Below are positions 25,347 through 33,611 of a stretch of 64,000 nucleotides of DNA, piece by piece. Where the stretch lies: NCBI GenBank assembly GCA_002452815.1, contig DKFM01000008.1, forward strand, positions 1 through 64,000. Direction: 5' to 3'. Under the pieces are notes generated by a model, which worked only from the letters and a program-made list of their open reading frames with translations, searched no databases and was not told the origin of the DNA. Every line of letters begins with the position of its first letter. Within the stretch, counting starts at the first letter, position 1. The stretch is from Rhodobacteraceae bacterium UBA6796. GTDB taxonomy: Bacteria > Pseudomonadota > Alphaproteobacteria > Rhodobacterales > Rhodobacteraceae. A program made the translations under genes and the position numbers.

Positions 25347-28015
25347 TGAATGCCCGTCCTGCCCGTGTCCGCCCCGCCCGCCCCGATCCCGCGTCGATGA
25401 CGCGCACGACCTGCCCTTATTGCGGGGTCGGTTGCGGGGTGCTGATCGGGCGCGATGCGGCAGGCGGTGTCGTCGTCAAGGGCGACCCCGATCACCCGGC
25501 GAACTATGGGCGGCTGTGTTCCAAGGGAACCGCCCTGGCCGAAACCCTGGGGATGGAGGATCGCCTGCTGACCCCACGGATCGGGGACCGCAATACCGAT
25601 TGGGACGAGGCGCTGGATCTGGTTGCCGCGAAGTTCAGCGCCGCAATCCGCGATCATGGGCCCGGGTCCGTCGCGCTCTATGTCTCGGGGCAGTTGCTGA
25701 CCGAGGATTACTATGTCGCGAACAAGCTGATGAAGGGATTCATCGGTTGCGGCAATATCGACACCAATTCGCGGCTGTGCATGGCCTCTTCCGTGGCGGG
25801 GCATCGCCGGGCCTTCGGCACCGACACCGTGCCGGGCCTTTATGAGGATCTGGAGACGGCCGATCTGGTGGTGCTGACCGGCTCCAACCTCGCATGGTGC
25901 CATCCGGTGCTGTATCAGCGGCTGGTCGCGGCCAAGGCGGCGCGCCCCGAAATGCGTGTTGTGGTCATCGACCCGCGCCGCACCGCAACCTGCGACATTG
26001 CCGATCTGCATCTGCGCGTTTCCTGCGGCGGGGACGCGGCGCTGTTCAACGCCTTGCTTGTTGCCATCGCCGAGCGTGGCGCGCTTGACCACGACTTCCT
26101 GACCCATGTGAATGGTTTCGACGAGGCACTTTCTGCCGCCCGCGCATCGGACCCGGCGTTTTGCGGATTGTCTGATTCCGAAATTTCAGAATTTTGCGAT
26201 ATGTGGGTAAATACCCCGAAAGTCGTGACCGTTTACAGCCAGGGTATCAACCAAAGCTCGTCGGGCACCGACAAGGTGAATGCGATTGTGAACTGCCATC
26301 TGGCAACCGGCCGGATCGGACAGCCGGGAATGGGGCCGTTTTCCGTAACCGGGCAACCCAATGCGATGGGCGGGCGCGAAGTCGGCGGCCTGGCCAATAT
26401 GCTGGCCTGCCACATGGATATTGAAAACCCTGCGCATCGCGCCGCCGTTCAGGCCTTCTGGAACAGCCCGGCCATTGCCGAAACCGCCGGCCTGAAGGCC
26501 GTCGACATGTTCCGCGCCGTGGGTGAAGGCAAGATCAAGGCGATCTGGATCATCCACACCAATCCCGCCGTGTCGATGCCCGATGCCGATGCCGTGCGCA
26601 GCGCCCTGCAGGGATGCGATTTCGTCGTGGTCAGCGATGTGACCGATCAGACCGATACCGCGCGGCTGGCCGATGTGCTGTTGCCCGCAACCGCATGGGC
26701 CGAAAAGGAAGGCACTGTCACCAACTCCGACCGCACGATCTCGCGTCAGCGCCGCATTCTTCCGATCCCCGGGCAGGCCCGGCACGATTGGGACATTCTG
26801 GCCGATGTCGCCCAAAGAATGGGCTGGGCCGAGGCATTCAGCTGGGGTTCCGCCGCCGAAGTCTTCGCCGAATATGCGGCCCTTTCCGGTGTGGGCGGCG
26901 GCATGGGGGTCGATTTCGACATCTCCGATCTGGCAGGTATCACCGCGCAGGACTATGCCGCGCTGGAGCCCTTCGTCTGGCCCCGCAACGCGCGCAAATC
27001 GGGCGGGCGGTTCTTTGCGGACGGGGTATTCCATACACCCGATGGCAAGGGGCGAATGCTGCCCGTCACGCCGCGCCCGCCGGTCAGCCAAGCCTCGGCC
27101 GAATATCCGTTTCGTCTGAACACCGGGCGGACACGCGACCAGTGGCACACGATGACGCGCACCGCCAAATCGCCGCGACTGAACCAGCATCTGGGCGAAC
27201 CCTATCTCGAAATTCACCCGCGGGACGCCGCCGCACTGGGGCTTGAGGCCGCCGATCTGGTGGCCGTGCGCAGCCCCCAGGGCAAGGCGATCCTGCGCGT
27301 GATGATTTCCGACACGGTGCGGACGGGCGAGGTCTTTGCGCCGATGCACTGGACAGGTGAAACCGCCGCAGCCGCGCGGATCGACGCGCTGGTTCGGGCC
27401 GAAACCGACCCGGTCTCTGGTCAGCCCGAAAGCAAAGCCTCGGTCGTCGCGCTGGAACGCTTTGCCGCCGGCTGGTTCGGCTTCGCCGTCTCGGGTGGCA
27501 TGCAGCCGCAGCCCGATGCGCCCTATTGGACGCGGGTCCGCACCACCACCGGCTGGCGGATGGAACTGGCCGGGGCCGAGCAGCCGGACGATTGGGTCGC
27601 CTATGCCCGCGCGATGTTCGATCTGCCCGACGCCGAGGTCGCGACCGTGATTGACACTGCGCGCGGGTCGGCGCGGATCGCCTTTCATCAAGGCGGCGTT
27701 CTGCTGGCCGCGCTGTTCGTCGGACCCACGCCCGTAGCCCTGTCGCGCACCCATATCGTGGCCAGGGTCGGCACCGAAAATGCGCCTGCCGTTCTGGCCG
27801 GACGCCCCGGTGCGGATGCGCCTGATCCGGGACCAACGGTCTGTGCCTGCCTCAATGTCGGGCTGAACCAGATCCGCGATGCAATCGAAAGCGGGCGGGC
27901 GTTGAGCGTTCAGGCCCTGGGCGAGGCCTTGGGGGCGGGCACATCTTGCGGATCGTGCCGTCCCGAACTTGCCACGCTGATTACCCGGTTTCGTCTGCCC
28001 GAGGCGGCGCAATGA
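25346..28015 (+). CDS. nasA: Assimilatory nitrate reductase catalytic subunit (Mo-bis-MGD) with C-terminal BFD domain
   Basis: An 889-residue molybdoenzyme reducing nitrate to nitrite. The N-terminal [4Fe-4S] site is C23-x2-C26-x3-C30 and C58. The Mo-binding domain includes NSRLCMASS with the likely Mo-ligating Cys. A C-terminal BFD-like [2Fe-2S] domain has C833, C835, C868 and C871. No dedicated flavoprotein partner lies in the operon. The start shares one base with the nirD stop; a second Met (residue 18) is an alternative. Also named nasC in some genera. Confidence 0.95.
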   Translation: MNARPARVRPARPDPASMTRTTCPYCGVGCGVLIGRDAAGGVVVKGDPDHPANYGRLCSKGTALAETLGMEDRLLTPRIGDRNTDWDEALDLVAAKFSAAIRDHGPGSVALYVSGQLLTEDYYVANKLMKGFIGCGNIDTNSRLCMASSVAGHRRAFGTDTVPGLYEDLETADLVVLTGSNLAWCHPVLYQRLVAAKAARPEMRVVVIDPRRTATCDIADLHLRVSCGGDAALFNALLVAIAERGALDHDFLTHVNGFDEALSAARASDPAFCGLSDSEISEFCDMWVNTPKVVTVYSQGINQSSSGTDKVNAIVNCHLATGRIGQPGMGPFSVTGQPNAMGGREVGGLANMLACHMDIENPAHRAAVQAFWNSPAIAETAGLKAVDMFRAVGEGKIKAIWIIHTNPAVSMPDADAVRSALQGCDFVVVSDVTDQTDTARLADVLLPATAWAEKEGTVTNSDRTISRQRRILPIPGQARHDWDILADVAQRMGWAEAFSWGSAAEVFAEYAALSGVGGGMGVDFDISDLAGITAQDYAALEPFVWPRNARKSGGRFFADGVFHTPDGKGRMLPVTPRPPVSQASAEYPFRLNTGRTRDQWHTMTRTAKSPRLNQHLGEPYLEIHPRDAAALGLEAADLVAVRSPQGKAILRVMISDTVRTGEVFAPMHWTGETAAAARIDALVRAETDPVSGQPESKASVVALERFAAGWFGFAVSGGMQPQPDAPYWTRVRTTTGWRMELAGAEQPDDWVAYARAMFDLPDAEVATVIDTARGSARIAFHQGGVLLAALFVGPTPVALSRTHIVARVGTENAPAVLAGRPGADAPDPGPTVCACLNVGLNQIRDAIESGRALSVQALGEALGAGTSCGSCRPELATLITRFRLPEAAQ

Positions 28016-28752
28016 CCGGCCGGATCAGCCTTGTGGGCGCAGGCCCCGGCGCGGCCGATCTGCTGACGCTGCGCGCGTTGCGCTGCCTGCAGGCGGCCGA
28101 TGTGGTGTTTTACGATCGGCTGATCGACCCCGAGGTGATAGACATGGCGCGCCCCGGGGCAGAGCTGATCTTTGTCGGCAAACATGTCGGTGCGCATACC
28201 TGGCCGCAGGAGCGGATCAATGATGTGATCGTCACCGCCGCCTTGCAGGGCAAGCATGTCGTGCGGCTGAAATCCGGTGACCCCGGGATTTTCGGGCGGG
28301 CAACCGAAGAGATGAGCGCTGCCCGTGCCGCCGGCATCCCGGTCGAACTGATCCCCGGGGTCACCGCGGCCAGCGCGGCCGCCGTCAGCCTCGGGCGTGC
28401 CCTGACCGAACGTGGGGAAACGGATCATCTGGTCATCGCCACCGGCACCTGCAAACCCGGCGATCCTGCCCCCGACTGGGCGGCGCTGATCCGCCCGGGC
28501 ACCGTTCTGGCCTTGTATATGGCGGTGCGGGCGGCGGGGGACATGCGCGCCGCGCTGCTGGCCGCGGGCGTACCCTCGACCCTGGAGGTGCAGGCCGTTT
28601 CCGAAGCGGCAAGCCCGCGCGAACGCACCGTGACCACGACCCTGGCCCAGCTGCCCGACGCGATGCAGACAGGCCGGATCAGCAATCCGGCAATCCTGTT
28701 TCTGCGCTGGCCGAAACAGGCGGGCGCCGCGCAGCTTCTGGCCGCCGAGTAA
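28012..28752 (+). CDS. cobA: Uroporphyrinogen-III C-methyltransferase (SUMT)
   Basis: A 246-residue SAM-dependent methyltransferase with GAGPGAADLLTLRA, VFYDRLIDPEV, RLKSGDPGIFGR and VIPGV-type (LIPGVTAASAAA) family motifs. It makes precorrin-2, the precursor of siroheme for NirB. It lacks the CysG N-terminal dehydrogenase/ferrochelatase, so those steps are encoded elsewhere. GAGG precedes ATG 28012, which overlaps the nasA stop, making this the last gene of the nitrate operon. Confidence 0.93.
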   Translation: MTGRISLVGAGPGAADLLTLRALRCLQAADVVFYDRLIDPEVIDMARPGAELIFVGKHVGAHTWPQERINDVIVTAALQGKHVVRLKSGDPGIFGRATEEMSAARAAGIPVELIPGVTAASAAAVSLGRALTERGETDHLVIATGTCKPGDPAPDWAALIRPGTVLALYMAVRAAGDMRAALLAAGVPSTLEVQAVSEAASPRERTVTTTLAQLPDAMQTGRISNPAILFLRWPKQAGAAQLLAAE

Positions 28753-28764
28753 GCGCGCCCGGCA

Positions 28765-29484
28765 TCAGAAATAGCTGCGCACCAAGGCCCCGGAAATCAG
28801 CACCCAGCCATTCGCCACCACGAAGAAAGCGAGCTTGAACGGTAGCGCGACCACCGCTGGCGGCACCATCATCATGCCCATCGACATCAGAATCGCCGAA
28901 ACGACAAGGTCGATGATCAGAAACGGCAGAAAGACCAGAAAGCCGATTTCAAAGGCGCGCGTGATTTCCGACAGCATGAACGAGGGCACCAGCATCGCCA
29001 GCGGCGCATCGCTGATCTTGCCCTCGAACGGTGCCGTTTCACGCAAGGCGACCAGTGACGAAAAGGTCTCAGGGTCGGTGCGGTTCGCCATGAAGCCGCG
29101 AAACGGGGTGATGCCGCGCTCAAAAGCCGTCGGCACATCAATCGTGCCCGCCATCAGCGGTTCGACCCCGTTTGTCCAGCTTTCGGTGAAGACCGGCTCC
29201 ATGATGAACCAGGTCAGGAACAGGGCCAGGCTGACAATCAGCATGTTCGGCGGCGATTGCTGCAGGCCAAGCGCCTGCCGCAAAATCGACAGAACGGTGA
29301 CGATGAAGGGAAAGCAGGTGACCATGATCGCCAGCCCGGGGGCGAGGCTGAGCAAGGTGATCGCTGCGATCATGAACATCGACCGCCCCGCCAGGCTGCC
29401 ATCCCCGCCCAGCGACAAGGAAATATCCTGCGCCGAAACCGGAAGGGCGAACAGGATTAAGGTTACCACCAACCCCAAACGCAT
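28765..29484 (-). CDS. fliP: FliP, flagellar type III export gate protein
   Basis: A 239-residue export-gate component with a signal-like N terminus (MRLGLVVTLILFALPVSA) and family motifs: FPFIVTVLSILRQALGLQQSPPNM, PSFMLSEITRAFEIGF and MMMVPPAVVALPFKLAFFV. It is a core subunit of the FliPQR pore. Last gene of the leftward fliF-fliH-fliN-fliP operon, 3 nt after fliN, and convergent with the nitrate operon. Confidence 0.95.
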   Translation of the reverse strand: MRLGLVVTLILFALPVSAQDISLSLGGDGSLAGRSMFMIAAITLLSLAPGLAIMVTCFPFIVTVLSILRQALGLQQSPPNMLIVSLALFLTWFIMEPVFTESWTNGVEPLMAGTIDVPTAFERGITPFRGFMANRTDPETFSSLVALRETAPFEGKISDAPLAMLVPSFMLSEITRAFEIGFLVFLPFLIIDLVVSAILMSMGMMMVPPAVVALPFKLAFFVVANGWVLISGALVRSYF

Positions 29485-29487
29485 GAG

Positions 29488-29772
29488 TCAAAGCCCGTTC
29501 TGCAAATCGACGACCTCGGTCAGGCGCACCGCCAGCTGCCCGGTGCTGTCGCCGTCCAGCTCGGTCAGTTCACCGCGCGCGATCAGCTTGTCACCGACGT
29601 AAAGTTCCACCGGGTCATCGACGCGACGATCCAGCGGCATGACGGAATCCCGTTTCATCCGCAGCAGGTCGCGCACCAACGGCCGCGCCTTGCCGACCGA
29701 GATCGTTATTTCGATCGGCACCTGTGTGAACGGGTTGCCCGAATGCGGATCGGGTCTTGCGGCATCATCCAT
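29488..29772 (-). CDS. fliN: FliN, flagellar C-ring switch protein
   Basis: A 94-residue SpoA-domain protein. QVPIEITISVGKARPLVRDLLRMKRDSVMPLD, with the VELYVGDKLIARGEL strand, is the FliN signature. It forms the lower C-ring and binds FliH. It overlaps the end of fliH by 8 nt. Confidence 0.92.
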   Translation of the reverse strand: MDDAARPDPHSGNPFTQVPIEITISVGKARPLVRDLLRMKRDSVMPLDRRVDDPVELYVGDKLIARGELTELDGDSTGQLAVRLTEVVDLQNGL

Positions 29773-30361
29773 GGTGCGGCTCCTCTTGTTTTACCTGAAA
29801 GTAGGTCGTGATGGCTTCGCCGATGGCCCCGATCACACCATCCAGATCAATCTGCGTTTCCGTGTCGGCAAAGCGCAGATAGACTTGGCATTCCGCCAGT
29901 GACGGCTCCGCGATGAACGACAGGGGCAGGCGTGTTTCGCCCGACAGCAGATCGCGAATCTGCGGCAGGGCGGCGGGGCTCGCCACGACCGTCACCGGCT
30001 GCCCGCTCAGTTTTTCGGCCACAGGCATCAGCTGCTCGGCCACGACCGGCGCCAGGGCCTGACGCGCGACCATCGGCAGGACTTTCGCAGTCATGTCGAC
30101 AAGCAGCGGACGCAGCGCCTCCAGCACGTTCTGGCGTGCCTCGTGATAAGTGAAGGCAAGTGCCTGCAGGTTCTGCCCCAGATCGGCGCGCAGCCGGGTC
30201 ATTTCGGCGTCCTGCGCGGCAACGGCATCATCCCATCCGGCACTGTAGCCTTTCTCGAAAGCTGCCAGGCGGGCGTTTTCGAACTCCTCGGGGTCAAGCT
30301 CCAATTGTGCGGATTTGGGGTCGGGCGCCTCGAAGGATTCGAGTGTGAAACGGCTGCTCAT
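29765..30361 (-). CDS. fliH: FliH-like flagellar export ATPase regulator
   Basis: A 198-residue protein with a coiled-coil-forming N-terminal half (about 25-85) and a C-terminal domain ending in DLDGVIGAIGEAITTYF, as in FliH/YscL. Assignment is supported by its place between fliF and fliN and by length; sequence conservation of FliH is generally low. No fliI is adjacent. Its ATG overlaps the fliF stop by 4 nt. Confidence 0.82.
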   Translation of the reverse strand: MSSRFTLESFEAPDPKSAQLELDPEEFENARLAAFEKGYSAGWDDAVAAQDAEMTRLRADLGQNLQALAFTYHEARQNVLEALRPLLVDMTAKVLPMVARQALAPVVAEQLMPVAEKLSGQPVTVVASPAALPQIRDLLSGETRLPLSFIAEPSLAECQVYLRFADTETQIDLDGVIGAIGEAITTYFQVKQEEPHHG

Positions 30362-31986
30362 GAGGCGCGCTCTCCGTCTTCCATCCAGTTCCTCAAGATC
30401 TCGACGGTTTCGGATTGCCGCTCCTCGATCAGGCGTTTGAGCCGCACGACCGGATCGTCATTCATTCCGTCGTCGCCGAACGCATTTCCCATCGCCATCG
30501 GCATTTGCAGCCCGCCCATATCGAAATCGGAGACCAGCTCCATGCCGTCGGGCGACATGTCGCTGTCGTCGATCTCTCCGGTCAGCGCCACCGACCCTCC
30601 GGCGTTCTCTGCTGGCGCAGGCAACTCTGCGAGAGCAGAAGCGCTGCCCGACCGCGTCAGAATGGGGCGCATCACGAAAAGCCCCAGCACCAGCGCCACC
30701 ACCGAGAGCACCACCAGTTGAATCAATTGCATCACATCAATGCCGGCGTGAGAAAACAGGCTGCTGCCAACCTCGGTGCCCTGGGCAACCACCGGTTCGA
30801 AGGCCATCGAGCGCAAGGTGATGACATCCCCGCGCGCCTCTTCGAAACCAACGGCGGACGCAACCAGCTCCCGCAGGGACGCAAGCTCTTCCTCGGGGCG
30901 AGGCTCCCAGACGGTGCTGCCGGTCGAATCGGTTTTTTCGATACCATCGACCAGAACCGCAACCGTCAGCCGCCTGATCGCGCCGGGCGTGCGCAAGATT
31001 TCACGCGTCGTCTCGGACACTTCAAAGTTTGTCCGTTCACGCGTTTCCGACACCTGGCTTTGCGACTGCCCACCCGCGCCCGCCTGTCCATCCGGCAGGT
31101 TCGAGGCCACAGTCACCGCCCCAGGTTTGGTGTCGTTCGAATTGTTCGACCGCTCTTCGGTGTCGGTCGAGATCGCGACTCGCCCGTCCGGATCAAAACG
31201 CCGTTCGGTGATTGCCTCGCGCTCGGTCACGGTTTGCAGCGAAACTTCGACCACGGCATTGCCATAGCCGACACGGGCCTCGAGCAACCGCTCGACATTG
31301 CGCTTCAGCTCCGTCGCCCGGTCCTCGCCATCGACGGTGCTGGCCGCCTCGTCGCCAGCAGCAATCAGCCCCCCGGCGCCGTCGATCACCGACACATCCT
31401 CGGGCTGCATCCCGGAGACGGCGGACGCGATCAGATATTTCAGAGCTTTGGCATGGGTCGGGGAAAGGCCGCCGTTCGCCGTGGTAACCGTTACCGAAGC
31501 CGTCGGGCGCAAATCCTTGCGGAACGGCTGGCTTCCCTGATGCGCGATATGCACACGCGCGCTGCGAATCGCCGGGTTTGCAACGATCGTCCGGGCCAGT
31601 TCGCCCTCTTTGGCCCGCCAATAGGCGGCATCGAACATCTGCGAGGTCGTCCCGAACCCCGACAGCGAATCGAGCAGTTCATACCCCGCCCCCCCAACAG
31701 CCGGCAGTCCCTCTGCCGCGAGCGTCATCCGCAACTCATCCCGCCGGGAATTTTCGACATAAATCGAATCGCCCCGAATTTCATAGACCGCACCACGTTG
31801 TTCCAGTGCAGCCACGATTTCCCCGGCCTGAGCCCCCTCCAGCCCGGCATAAAGCAAGGCCATCGTCGGCCTGGACGCCATGCCGGATACCGCCAGAATC
31901 GCCGCAAACATCAGAGCGGTCGCGCCAACAACAACGATGCGGCGGCGGGTATCGAGAGCCTGCCAAACGGCCATGATCTGTTGCAA
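30358..31986 (-). CDS. fliF: FliF, flagellar MS-ring protein
   Basis: A 542-residue MS-ring protein with TM helices at about 19-37 and 435-455, a YscJ-type domain (about 40-220, LEQRGAVYEIRGD-like and RVHIAHQGSQPF), and an acidic C terminus that binds FliG. The start is TTG at 31986: AGGAGGTG (31991-31998) lies at ideal spacing for TTG but about 16 nt from the next ATG (31974). First gene of the leftward operon, next to a CtrA-like box. Confidence 0.95.
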   Translation of the reverse strand: MQQIMAVWQALDTRRRIVVVGATALMFAAILAVSGMASRPTMALLYAGLEGAQAGEIVAALEQRGAVYEIRGDSIYVENSRRDELRMTLAAEGLPAVGGAGYELLDSLSGFGTTSQMFDAAYWRAKEGELARTIVANPAIRSARVHIAHQGSQPFRKDLRPTASVTVTTANGGLSPTHAKALKYLIASAVSGMQPEDVSVIDGAGGLIAAGDEAASTVDGEDRATELKRNVERLLEARVGYGNAVVEVSLQTVTEREAITERRFDPDGRVAISTDTEERSNNSNDTKPGAVTVASNLPDGQAGAGGQSQSQVSETRERTNFEVSETTREILRTPGAIRRLTVAVLVDGIEKTDSTGSTVWEPRPEEELASLRELVASAVGFEEARGDVITLRSMAFEPVVAQGTEVGSSLFSHAGIDVMQLIQLVVLSVVALVLGLFVMRPILTRSGSASALAELPAPAENAGGSVALTGEIDDSDMSPDGMELVSDFDMGGLQMPMAMGNAFGDDGMNDDPVVRLKRLIEERQSETVEILRNWMEDGERAS

Positions 31987-31990
31987 GACG

Positions 31991-31998
31991 CACCTCCT
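31991..31998 (-). promoter_or_regulatory. Shine-Dalgarno site that fixes the fliF start at TTG
   Basis: The minus strand reads AGGAGGTG, 4 nt before the TTG at 31986-31984. The first ATG is 12 nt further downstream, beyond useful distance. This supports a TTG start for fliF (MQQIMAVWQ). Confidence 0.7.
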
Positions 31999-32046
31999 CT
32001 GAGCGGGCTTCTGCCCCGTCGTCCCCTCACCTTTCTCAGATCGCCC

Positions 32047-32061
32047 TTAACAATCGGTTAG
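32047..32061. promoter_or_regulatory. CtrA-like binding site between the divergent flagellar operons
   Basis: TTAA-CAATCGG-TTAG matches the alphaproteobacterial CtrA box (TTAA-N7-TTAA) with one substitution. It is 61 nt from the fliF start and 47 nt from the fliL start, so it could control both operons. Confidence 0.6.
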
Positions 32062-32107
32062 TGGATCTGGGGCTATAGGTGTCGGGAACGAAGAAATCGG
32101 TGATGCC

Positions 32108-32596
32108 ATGGCTGAGTCAGCGCCGGAGCCCGAAGACGCTCCGAAAAAGAAATCGAAACTGCCCTTGATCATTGGCCTTGTGTTGATGTTGGCCTTGGGG
32201 GGCGGCGGGTTTTACGCCGTCTATTCCGGTCTGATTCTGGGCCCCGCCCATCCCGAAACGAATGCCCACGGCGACGAAACGACGCCAGAGCCTCTGCCCG
32301 AAATCGCCTTTGTTCCACTGGACCCGATGGTGATTTCCCTGAACGGATCAAGCGCGCGGCACCTGCGGTTTTCTGCCCAGCTCGAAGTGCCGCTGGCCCA
32401 TCAGAAAGAGGTGGAACATCTGAAACCCCGCGTGATGGACGTGCTGAACGGCTATCTGCGCGCGGTCGATATCTCGGATCTCGAAGACCCTTCTGCCTTG
32501 ATTCGATTGCGCGCGCAAATGTTGCGCCGGGTGCAGATCGTGGTGGGCGAAGGCCGTGTGCGGGACCTTCTGATCATCGAATTCGTTCTGAATTGA
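32108..32596 (+). CDS. fliL: FliL, flagellar basal-body-associated stator protein
   Basis: A 162-residue protein with a basic cytoplasmic tail, a TM helix (about 19-41) and a periplasmic FliL/stomatin-like domain (FVPLDPMVISLNG, LRFSAQLEVP, and the closing VRDLLIIEFVLN). FliL rings surround stator units. First gene of the rightward flagellar operon. Confidence 0.93.
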   Translation: MAESAPEPEDAPKKKSKLPLIIGLVLMLALGGGGFYAVYSGLILGPAHPETNAHGDETTPEPLPEIAFVPLDPMVISLNGSSARHLRFSAQLEVPLAHQKEVEHLKPRVMDVLNGYLRAVDISDLEDPSALIRLRAQMLRRVQIVVGEGRVRDLLIIEFVLN

Positions 32597-32606
32597 GGAG
32601 GCATTC

Positions 32607-32966
32607 ATGAACCTCATCGCCGATATCATGCTGGGCGCCGGGGCTCTTGGCGCGGCCATTTACTGTTTCGTTCTGTCGCGACGCCTTAAGCGCTTCAATC
32701 AGCTTGAAAACGGAATGGGCGGGGCAATTGCCGTGCTCTCTGCGCAGGTGGATGACATGACCAGGGCGCTGAACCGCGCACAGACGACGGCGGCCGGTTC
32801 TGCCGAACAGCTCACGGCCCTGACCGCCCGCGCCGAACAGGGCGCCGAGCGGCTGGAACTGATGCTCGCGGCCCTGCACGACCTGCCTGATGCCGACCAT
32901 GAAGGCCGTCGCCAGCGCGTCCTGCGACGCCGGGCGCGTTATTCCGACCTGGAGGCCGCCGAATGA
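32607..32966 (+). CDS. Small membrane-anchored protein of the flagellar cluster, function unknown
   Basis: A 119-residue protein with one N-terminal TM helix (about 4-24), then a basic stretch (RRLKRF) and a long helical region probably forming a coiled coil. The C terminus is arginine-rich (GRRQRVLRRRARYSD). I do not recognise a catalytic motif; it resembles conserved alphaproteobacterial flagellar-locus proteins that carry only a DUF label. It sits 10 nt after fliL behind GAGGAGG-like sequence and overlaps the next gene. Confidence 0.7.
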   Translation: MNLIADIMLGAGALGAAIYCFVLSRRLKRFNQLENGMGGAIAVLSAQVDDMTRALNRAQTTAAGSAEQLTALTARAEQGAERLELMLAALHDLPDADHEGRRQRVLRRRARYSDLEAAE

Positions 32967-33550
32967 CAGCTCCGGCCGTTCGCAAGAAACGCAAACGCTG
33001 GCTCGGCCGCGGCAGTCTGATGATGATCATGGCGCTGTTCGTCGGGTCCGCGGCGCTGCGCCTGACAGATGGCGCGGGCCTCGCCTTCGCCCGTGCAAGC
33101 AGTGCCGCACAGGAGCCTGAGGGTAACGAATGCACAACCGACGCCGGGGTGATGGCGCTGCTTGACGAGGTTCAGCGCCGGGAACAGCGCGTCATTGAGC
33201 GCGAGGGCCTGATGACCGACCGCACTCAGGCGCTTCAATTGGCCGAGAAGCGCATGGAAGAGCGTCTCGCAGCCCTGCGTGCCGCCGAAGACGAACTGGC
33301 GAAAACCGTTTCGATTGCCGAAAAAGCTGCCGATGAAGACGTCGCCCGACTGGTCACGCTTTATGAAAACATGAAGCCCAAAGATGCCGCACGCCTGTTC
33401 GAGGAAATGGCGCCTGAATTCGCGGCGGGTTTCATGGCACGGATGCGCCCCGATGCGGCCGCGGCCGTCATGGCCGGTGTGGACCCCAAGGTCGCCTATA
33501 CGATCAGTGTCCTGATGGCTGGGCGGAATGCCAATGCACCGAAAAACTGA
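32963..33550 (+). CDS. MotE-like periplasmic flagellar protein
   Basis: A 195-residue protein with an N-terminal membrane anchor (about 18-34), a coiled-coil (about 60-115) and a C-terminal MgtE-N-like domain (YENMKPKDAARLFEEMAPEFAAGFMARMRPDAAAAVMAGV). That architecture is the MotE chaperone type of alphaproteobacteria, which in Sinorhizobium assists MotC. Its ATG overlaps the upstream stop by 4 nt. Symbol withheld because only architecture supports it. Confidence 0.8.
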   Translation: MTAPAVRKKRKRWLGRGSLMMIMALFVGSAALRLTDGAGLAFARASSAAQEPEGNECTTDAGVMALLDEVQRREQRVIEREGLMTDRTQALQLAEKRMEERLAALRAAEDELAKTVSIAEKAADEDVARLVTLYENMKPKDAARLFEEMAPEFAAGFMARMRPDAAAAVMAGVDPKVAYTISVLMAGRNANAPKN

Positions 33551-33611
33551 GTCGATCAGCATTTGTTAAATCGGATCTGCGACACTCGGCAAAACGAACG
33601 GAGGCAGCCCA

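Noticed and set aside
22504..25407. A 967-codon minus-strand open frame opposite nirB, and similar long frames opposite pstA/pstB, maeB and grpE/mutS
   Set aside because: They mirror strongly supported genes in a GC-rich genome, have no ribosome sites, and their translations are rich in His, Arg, Gln and Gly with no recognisable domain.
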